A stretch of DNA of 64,000 bases from Muscardinus avellanarius (lineage: Eukaryota > Chordata > Mammalia > Rodentia > Gliridae). Position 1 is the first letter of the stretch. Each line of letters starts with the position of its first letter. Under the pieces are notes generated by a model. The model worked only from the letters and a program-made list of their open reading frames with translations. It was not told the origin of the DNA and ran no database searches. Positions 56,076 through 64,000 of this stretch are shown one piece after another. The stretch covers positions 91,882,029-91,946,028 of the forward strand of contig OY726566.1 in NCBI GenBank assembly GCA_963383645.1, written 5' to 3'. The translations under genes were made by a program, and so were the position numbers.

Positions 56076-58454
56076 CATATGCATACATGCACACAAAATA
56101 ACAACAACAAAAACAAAGATGGCCTCTTGTGTCAGCTCATTCCAAGACCATTTCATAATTTTGCACTCTTAAGGGGGACTATAGCCTAAGTATTAAAAAT
56201 CCTGAGAGATAGGTCTGTTGTGCAAATGAAAACGAGAGTTTTGCATCGATTATTATATACTTTAAAATAAATTTTTACCTAAGTTTTCAGGGAACATTAT
56301 GGTGGTTCATTATCAGATTCTCTTGACCTCCCATTCTCAGCTCTCCCCCTAAATCTTCTGAAGGAGAAAAGTCTGCCAAATAAGATCCACACACATCCTG
56401 CTTGCCTGGGGAATCAGGCCCTCTCTGAACACATTTTGTCGGTCACCCTACAACATTGCAGTTCCTAGGTATTGACATTCATTCAAAACATGCACCAAGG
56501 GTCTGCTACAGTCCAGATCCTTGAAACCAGAAGCAAATACACTGTGAGAAAGGTAAATCTTAGTTTTGGGTGATTTACTCATCAAATCATTAAATATAAA
56601 TCCTTTTATAAAGTGGTCATATAGAAGTTAACAAATCTGAAAAAAAAATCAGAGGATGGTGTCCATTTTGTTGTGTTTATAAAGAATGGACATGAAGCCA
56701 GTCTCTGGTAGCCTAGAAACTTCCAGTAAGTCCTCTATCAACCACCCTCCTCATTCAACTGCTCAGCAGGAGGAGGCCCTGGCTCTTCCTATTGGGCTTT
56801 GAGAACACAGACACACCTGCCTCTGCTCCCCTGTTCATCTGGAAGGAAACCAGTGGTATGGGAAGAGGGGCAGAGAGAACTTCCAGTCCTGTTAAAGGGG
56901 TAGAGTGGCAGATGGACAGAGGAGGTGCCTCTGAATTGTCTCCCCAATTCTGGCCCTGGCAGCCCATTTTTCTTTAGGCGTCTGACCCTGCTAATGGGAA
57001 TGGGGCTTTACTTCCCCTTTTGCACGGTAAGTGAAGGGGTCACGGGGGTCGGGCAGGCGCTGGCTTCTCTTCCCCCTGACAGATCCATAATTAGAAGGAG
57101 ACAGAGCATTCAAAGAGGAGCGTTTGGCTCCAGGCACATCTTTGTCAGCCTGTCAAGCAGAGCCTGTTCTCCATGAGCTATTTTGAGCCACCTTCTCAGC
57201 TGCATCTCTGAGCCTCTCTGCCCATGTCATCCTGCCCCCACCTCCCAGTCCCCCTCATGACATCACTAAGCCCTATAGGTTTGGGGGAGGGCCACACAAA
57301 GGAGCATTCTATGCGAGATGTTTGAGGGCAGCAGGACGGGGCGGCCGCCTGGCTCTGGCTATACCTCCTACCTCTGGTCCTGTGGATGGATACCAGGACC
57401 AAAAGGCCTGGGGGCTTGGCTCTAAAAAGATTATCACCAGAAGCCACAAGGTTCAATGTTCAATAGACCCTTGGCCTGGGAGAAAATAAAGGGTAAAACT
57501 TTCTTCAAAAGGATTTCATAGTAGCAAAACTAGAGCGAAGAATGCAAAAGAGTGTGTTCTCTGCCTAGAACTGCCCTCTAAAATTCTTTGACTGGGGGAA
57601 GCTGAGAAGCATCCAGAAAAACCTATGCACCAGCTAAGTGTCTTCAGTGCCTCACCAGTGGGAAAAACATCCCAGAAAAACAGAGCTGCCCTCTTGGCTC
57701 TGTGGTGAAGACATGAGCCCAGCTCAAGGGGATGGCCGTTCAGTCCCTGGGTGCCTAACATGCATGTCTCACGAGCACTGGTTCCCATAGTCGTGTCCAT
57801 ATCAGCCCTCAAACTAGCCTGCACACTAACCCAGTACAGACAGTGCCTTAGGAAGACAGCTCACGCTCTGCCTCTGGTACACTCTGAACGTGCTGGGGTA
57901 GAGAGGGAGCCCTGGGGCTGGGCGGGGAGGGCTAGGGGCCAGGGAGCCAGCTCATGGGGATGGGCTGCACACACACTGCGGGTTAGAAAGTGAATGCTGG
58001 CTCTGATATGCAGGGCATCACTGTGTGTAGCTCCAGGGTACCCAAAGGGCTGCCCAATGTGGGGGCGATGGCAGCACTTGGCCTTCTGACTGTGCCCTGG
58101 AAAAAGCCATCATGGGAGGGGGGAGCATACTGCTGCTCTCTGTTTACTAATCCCTTCCCATCCTCCTAAGAAAGAGGGGCTCCTGTTGATTGGGTGCCAC
58201 CTGAGAGGACACAGTCCAGTGGAAAGAGGCTTTTTGTAGAAAGAGTTCTCCTCCTAAGACTTAGTGATCATCCCTGCCCCAATGATGGGCAGCTCCATTC
58301 TCTCCTGGGTGACCAGCTTTCCACTCTTACAGGATGGTTGCCTCAGAGTGGGGTCAGGAGTGTGCATTCAGAACTGTGTCTGCCCTGGGGCCACCAACTG
58401 ACCATCTCAAACTAGCAGCACCAGCTGACACAGATGGTAATAATAATCAATAGC
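56076..58454. other. Repeat-poor intronic stretch
   Basis: About 2.4 kb without a confident repeat or exon. Short CpG-bearing patches lie around 57010-57060 and 57330-57350 (GGGGCGGCCGCC-like) but do not form an island. Confidence 0.45.
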
Positions 58455-58530
58455 CCCCTTCGACTGAGTACTGTGTGCCAGGCAGGCACTATTGGGCACC
58501 TTGCAAATATCATTTCATGTCCTGCTCATG
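58455..58530 (-). mobile_element. MIR fragment
   Basis: 'tactgtgtgccaggcaggca' and 'atatcatttcatgtcctgc' match the start of a reversed MIR. Confidence 0.5.
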
Positions 58531-58654
58531 CAACAAGAGGAGAAACCACTGCCTGCCTTTCCTGGAATCAGAACCCCTGTGGATGCCACACCCGTCTCAG
58601 GTTCATCTGGTCCTGTTTCCTGAGGAAGTTCCCTTTGGTTTCTCTAGGGTGTGG

Positions 58655-58800
58655 TGCTTCTCCAAGTGTGGTCCTGAGGCTACCAGCATCAGCATCACCT
58701 GATGTCAGCAGAGTAGAAATTCCAGTACCCATCTAGACCTACTGAAGTGGAAATTGGGGTGGCGCCAACAGTTAGTTGTAACAAGCCCTCTGTATAGAAC
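58655..58800 (+). mobile_element. MER5-like (hAT-Charlie) DNA element
   Basis: 'ccaagtgtggtcctgaggct', 'agcatcagcatcacctgatg' and 'tagacctactgaagtggaaa' with 'aacaagccctctgta' follow the family order. Confidence 0.75.
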
Positions 58801-58898
58801 TTTAGCTCAAAGGATTCCTCAGTCCATCCACACAGGAGACACCCAGGCGAAATGTAAACACCCCACTGTTACCACCATCGGGGAATCTGTCTCTTGAT

Positions 58899-59071
58899 GT
58901 ACTGGGAACTGAACCCAGGGGGAGTCTACCTCTGAGTTACACTCCAGCCTAATTTTGTCTTCTATTTTGAAACAGTCTCACTAAGTTTAGGAGGCTGCCC
59001 TAAACATGTGAGCCTCTTGTTGCAGCCTCCTAAAAACTGGGCTTACAGGTGTGTACCACCATGCTTGGCTT
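58899..59071 (-). mobile_element. B1-dID-type SINE (shortened)
   Basis: ID tail 'tactgggaactgaacccagg', linker 'cttctattttgaaacagtct', head 'gcttacaggtgtgtaccacc'. It has an internal deletion relative to other copies. Confidence 0.88.
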
Positions 59072-60899
59072 TCAATCTGTCTTTTGAATCCAGGTCTAAC
59101 CTTCCCCTACTAAGGTTCATCCCAAAGTGATCCGGAGTCCCTATGTGACCTTTGGGAACAATGCACCATTTCCTCAGCCCATGCCTATTTTTGATGTTTG
59201 CCAATTGCATTTTGTATCTTCTTGTATATACAGCAAACTCCTTCTGTTTGTGTCCCCAAGGACCTTGTCCAAAGGTGCCCACCCCATGCCCGCCCATCTC
59301 CCACTGCTGGCCCTATGCCCCGGGGATACAGTGACTGTCACACACTGCCTACACAGAAACCAGGGAGAATTGATTAAGCACAAGCTATAATTGTGGCAGC
59401 ACTGCCCAAGCACAGGAGCCAATTCCAGCTGCTTTTCCTTGTGGATACAATGGGCCTCCAGTTCCATCAGACTGTTTCTAATTATGACAATAATAAGAAT
59501 TCACGAGCCCTCTGTACCAGACACTTTCAAGAGAAGAAGGGCAAAGAGCTAAAACCGGGTCCACTACTGGCCCTGTCTCTGGAAAGCTGGCGAGACTGGC
59601 CAGCAGGGCCTCAACTCTGGAACCAGGATTCCCAAATTCAAGTTTCCATGCCCCTAAATGTTCACCTGGGGACCTTGACTCAATTGCCCTGAGTTCTGTG
59701 ATGGAGGTTTTCCCTTTGCTAAGTAGGGAGGATTCCTTCATTCCAGCAAAGGGTGTTTGGGGGCTCATGGACCCAGGCACTGTGCTGAACATTGGGGATA
59801 AACAATGCCCAGGAGACTTGACTCTTGTAGGTGCTTTGCAGTGTGTGACGAAGGCCATGGCTGTGCGTATGTGGGGAGGGAAGGAGGACCACAGAGCAGA
59901 TTTCCCTGAGCCCATTCTTGAGTGATAAGTGATCATTCAGCAAGTAGAAAAAAGGGGGAACAGTTAATTTAAGGAACAGCATTGTAAAGACACAACGACT
60001 GGAAGGAACAGAAATATTGGGTGGCCACAAGACAGCGAGTTGGCCAGAGCCAAAGACCCCTGGGGATGAGGGGAAAGATAGCGAAGCTGTGAGGGCCAGC
60101 CCATGGCAGCGTTGACCCCCCTTCCATTGGGGGACCTCTGGGATACCAGCAGTGATTAAATCGATTGGCTCACAGTAGCAGAGTAACCATCGGAATGAAG
60201 CCATCCACTTTTCCAGTAATCACCACTCAGAGTGAAATATCACCTACGCACCCATGAATGATTCCAAGGGGACAGGAACAGAGTAAAGGCGGAAGGGGCC
60301 CTGAGCCCTTCACAGTAAAACACGCCTTCTGCCCTGTAGGAGTTCTAAGGATTTCCTTATAATACACTTGAAACTGTGAAATCATAAGAAGTTGACTAGC
60401 CTGGGAGACTCCATTGTGATTCTTCCCAGCTCCCAAATGTGCCCGCCTGGCCCCCAGAGGGTGATGCTGTTAGGTGGATGACATGGTTGGCTGGGGAGCC
60501 GGAGCCCTGGAGCTGAGCTGGGGGTGTGATGTGGGTCACGAGTCGATTTGACTCATCAGGCAGGAGATGTCTAGGATCACAGTCAGCACCTGCACCCCCT
60601 GCAGTCACTTGGTGAATGTGACCTGGTGCGCCAGGGTCCCTGCTCCCCACCACAGCAGTCCCGGACACCTGTCGTAAGGGGCTGCAGGTAGCATTTGAGA
60701 GCATAATAAAAAATGTTTTTAAATAAAGAGAAAGGACAAGCAAGGGCAGTAACAGAGAAAAGCTGCTTCTCTGACTGCAATCCGCAAGTCACTTTTGACT
60801 CTGAAGGGCAGCGTGGGTCTCAGGATCTGCCAGTCATTTCAGGGCAGCCAGAGTAGAGAGTGGGGTGGGGCGGGAGGGGGATGGGCAAATCAACCCTGG
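59072..60899. other. Intronic stretch, nothing recognised
   Basis: About 1.8 kb without a confident repeat or exon. A weaker CTCF-like sequence, CCCCCAGAGGGTGA, lies at 60451-60464. Confidence 0.4.
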
Positions 60900-61030
60900 C
60901 GGTAGGAACGGCTCCTTGGCCATGTTAATGAGGAGCTTTGTTCTGCATCACCTAGCTGTATAATAACAGCAGGAATTAATACAACCACAAATTGATAGCA
61001 GAGAAGAGCAATTGGGAGACAGAGATACAT
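60900..61030. promoter_or_regulatory. Candidate conserved intronic element
   Basis: Repeat-free AT-richer island inside GC-richer DNA, with GGAATTAATAC, AACCACAAATTG (RUNX-type AACCACA) and CATTGCTAATGG. A second similar patch lies at 61425-61490 ('cagccattaaatctaataat', 'ataatcatgtgtggcgatt'). Role is inference. Confidence 0.25.
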
Positions 61031-62690
61031 TGCTAATGGGCTCAGCTGAGAGTAGGAAGAAGATGGATATGGGGTTTCTCCTGGCTGGCGCCTGAACCAC
61101 ATCAGCTGGGCCTGGCAGAGGGGCCATGGTGCCACATAGACACTCCCCTTTGCCAGTGACAAGAGTGCTGACCTCTGCCCAAGGGCAACGAGTTTCTACA
61201 GCCTGCTGCTCCCTGGCCCTATCCACACTCAGAGTCGCAGGCCCCGGATGGAACACTTGCTACTCTGCGGCTCGGGGACCAGTCTGGCCCAGTCTAAGCC
61301 CAGCCTCTGCCACTCCCCCGCAGAAGGGAGAGAGAACATTTCTCTCCCCATAGCCTTCCCCCAGGGGTCCCATGGCCATGGAGAGTTGTCAGGAGCAATT
61401 TTCTATTAGGGCCAAGTGAAGTGCTTACTCAGCCATTAAATCTAATAATAACCTCTAGTTTATGGCCCTTCTCTTATAATAATCATGTGTGGCGATTGCT
61501 CTCAGCCTTTCCTTCCGTGGCAGGGCACAGGTAACTCACTTGCCCCAAGCATCCTGTTTGGAAGAGGTGATGGGTGGAACCAGATGTACTTCATGGAAGA
61601 CAGGAGGAGGTGAGAGGGAGGGGACTGTGGGGCCCATGGTCCTCAACCTACAGGAGAGCAGCAGTGCCACAGCAGTGGCTAGTGGCACCCAAGGACTTAT
61701 GAGAGAATCGAAGGAACTTGAGAGTTGAGATCAAGGTTCTAGACACTGCTCAGCTGCAGGATTCTGGGCCCCTCTGGGTAAGGCCCCGAGCTTCATGGCC
61801 TAAATGTCCATCATCTATGGAAAACACCAGGAGTAGAATAGATGATTTCTAAGTTCCCTTCAAGCACTCATAGTTCTTAACAGTAAGTTTGATGTAAATT
61901 AAGGGAAAATTCCAGAGTGTTCTGGAATCTCTGACTTTTCCCTCCACCTTCATGTATCACAGAGGAAGTGAAAGGAACTCATCATGTCTGCCTTGAGAGG
62001 TGGAAAGACTGTGACAGCTCTTTGCACCAAATGACTGAGATATTCAGGCCATGGATGAACCTTCTTATCATCTAAGCTCTGAGTGATGCACTGCAGGGTC
62101 CTGAAGTGCATGAGGAACTACTACCTTCCTGGAACCTAGTTCCCTCTGGAATCAGGAGGCTTTCTCCTTCCCACTGTGATTCTTGTAGCTGCTGCTCTCC
62201 ATGGCCTGTGTGGAAGCAAGACCATCTCCATTCCAGTGTTGTTTAGCAGGAGCCAGGCTCAGCCCAGGGTAGCGGAGATGTTGTATCCAAGGGAAGGATA
62301 TTTCTGCAAAGCTGAAACCATCTTTGCAGCCCACCAGGAGGGGGTGTCATCACCTATGAAAAGGTTTGCCAGCCTCTGATCTGAGAGTCTGGGATGCCTA
62401 AATACCTCCTTGGGGGAAGTTCGCCAAGGATTATTCCACAAAGAGTGATGGGATTTCTATAACCCAGTAAAAGGAATGGAGTGCCTGTGTATTTAGACTA
62501 AGACAGCGGGAAGAATTAGCTGGCAGGTGAGGGTTTCTGAGACCAGCATGGGCTGGCTGATGGATACTGGCTCCTCCTGCAATCTTTTCATACTGGTGGT
62601 TCTCATTGGTGTGGGGAACCTGCACCAGAGTCAGAGCTGAAGGAGCCTGGGGTAGGCCAGCATAGCGTTTTTTCAGTTTTGTATTTAAGA
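61031..62690. other. Intronic stretch, nothing recognised
   Basis: About 1.7 kb without a confident repeat or exon. Confidence 0.45.
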
Positions 62691-62890
62691 CTTACAGTCA
62701 GAATACATTGCAACCCAGGACACGCGTGCTTATAAACAACCGAAGCAAAAGATCCATTTATATGTGACATGCATTCTGATATTTTCCCTTCTCTTTCTCT
62801 CTCTCTCTAAAGCAAAATTCTGGTTATGACCCATTCAAATGCTTTCATGACACATGAATGGGTCTCATGCCACAATTTAAAAGTCACGGA
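62691..62890 (+). mobile_element. Old interspersed repeat related to the copy near 8.9 kb
   Basis: 'gcaaaattctggttatgacc' and 'tgggtctcatgccacaattt' align with the 8.84-8.96 kb copy in the same orientation. A short CT run (62787-62808) lies inside. DNA-transposon-like, family unresolved. Confidence 0.5.
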
Positions 62891-63496
62891 TTAGATTATC
62901 TCAAAAGGATAGTCTTGGTTTCTGATAAGGTAGTTGGAGACCAGAAAGGGTAGGTAGCTCTCTGGCTCCTCCCTGTCAACTTGAAGTTCCACAACATCCT
63001 TCCCTGGGCCTGGCTGGTGGGGGCTTCCTGGAAGGGAGTCTCTGGAACCAAGGCTCATTTGGTGATTCCCAGCCCAATACCAATTAGACTACATGTGTGC
63101 TAAGTGATAATGGCTCTCCCAGATCCTCACTACTCTGCACCTGCTCCCAGCTCTGAACTGACACTCCCTTCAATATTCAGCAAAGAGGAAGAAGAGGGAA
63201 TAGTGAGGTAGGAAGGTAGCAACAAGTACCACACAACCATGGGGTAACTGAGGCAAGGGTGAGCACCCAGGAGACAGGGGAGGTGCATGCACCCTGAGTC
63301 CCTGCTCCTTGCTGGTCCTGCTGCTAATGGCCCAGCAACAAAAGCAGATATGTTGGGAGCAAAGGAGGGTTGCCTCATTGCACTTGGTCCTTGGCTACTG
63401 GAGGGACACGCCCACTGTGGGGTCTCTTCAAAAGGATTTCTGGGTTTGGAGGAGTGTTTCTTCATAACAGTGGGGCTGTCAAAAATGAGTCTAGTC
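62891..63496. other. Intronic stretch, nothing recognised
   Basis: No confident repeat or exon. Confidence 0.45.
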
Positions 63497-63695
63497 AGCC
63501 GGGTGTGGTGGCACACGCTTGTAATCCCAACATTCGGGAGGCTGAGACCGGAGGATCACGGTTCACCGACAGCTTCAGCTACTTAGTGAGGCCCTCCGCA
63601 ACTTAGTGAGACCCTGTTTCAAAATAAAGAATAAAAAATAGGGCTGGGGGTGTAGCTCGGAGGTCAAATGCCTTGGGATTCTATCCCCAGACCCT
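63497..63695 (+). mobile_element. B1-dID-type SINE
   Basis: Full-length dimer: 'agccgggtgtggtggcacac', 'ctacttagtgaggccctccg', linker 'caaaataaagaataaaaaat', 'agggctgggggtgtagctcg' and 'attctatccccagaccc'. Confidence 0.93.
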
Positions 63696-64000
63696 CCAAA
63701 AAATGAATCAAGTCTTGGGAGCTTTGGGAGACAGTCCTGAGGAAGTGGCAGGTTTCAGTGAGGACAACCAGTGCTGGGCCCACTTCTCATGGAGAACATG
63801 CTCGGCCCAGGCTTTTCCAAGGGCTTTGTCTTACCAACACTGACAGTGGCATTTTTGAGGAACAGCTCCTGAGGGTTCTGTCAGCCCCTGCCACTCTGTC
63901 CAATTGTTGGCCCCTGTCACAAGGTCCTGTAAGACCCTCTCCAGGGTCCTATGAGACCCAATTCTCCTGTTTTATAAGATCTTTTGAACCAAGCAGGGTT
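63696..64000. other. Intronic stretch to window end, nothing recognised
   Basis: No confident repeat or exon. The last 120 bases show loosely repeated 'ggtcctrtgagaccc'-like phrases, too few to define a tandem repeat. Confidence 0.4.

Noticed and set aside
60451..60464. CCCCCAGAGGGTGA as a CTCF site
   Set aside because: It departs from the core at several positions, notably the GGC step. Kept only as a remark.

Overview
This is mammalian nuclear DNA, almost all of it intron. One coding exon is visible. It lies on the minus strand at 25357-25488 and encodes the last part of a Sema domain that I recognise as plexin-A4 (PLXNA4), a semaphorin receptor. No neighbouring exon is visible on either side, which fits the very long introns of this gene. 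No other coding gene, rRNA or tRNA gene, CRISPR array or prokaryotic feature can be supported. The many other open frames are repeat-driven or chance frames.

The host is best read as a sciuromorph rodent (squirrel, mountain beaver or dormouse relatives). The dominant repeat, about 20 copies, is a dimeric SINE. Its left part is B1/7SL-like (box 'GTGGTGGCGCACGCTTGTAATCCCAGC'-type, only partly quoted in entries) and its right part is ID-like ('GGGCTGGGGGTGTAGCT' ... 'CCCCAGTACC'). This is the B1-dID arrangement known from these rodents. At least two subfamilies are present.

Layout: 1-11.5 kb is dense in old and young repeats: L2, MIR, L1, a Tigger-like DNA transposon split by a SINE, and a MaLR solo LTR with target-site duplication. 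11.5-25 kb holds scattered SINEs, a long antisense L2, an MLT1-like LTR and a striking palindrome-rich block at about 21.03-21.18 kb. The exon follows, with about 3 kb of repeat-poor intron upstream of it in gene direction. 28.8-36 kb carries MIRs, a CR1/L3-like remnant, an hAT-like fossil, a second MaLR LTR and a forkhead-motif cluster. 36-44 kb is repeat-poor apart from microsatellites, including an 87-bp strictly alternating purine-pyrimidine tract. 44-51 kb has two SINE-in-SINE nests, a TTGGG-type G-rich array and MER5-like elements. 51-64 kb has an AT-rich single-copy block at 53.0-53.4 kb, an MLT1-like LTR, an L2 3' end and further SINEs.

I found no new biological system. The items most worth checking are the 21 kb palindrome block, the Z-DNA-prone tract, the G-quadruplex array, the nested SINEs, and several repeat-free AT-rich blocks that look like candidate conserved intronic regulatory elements.
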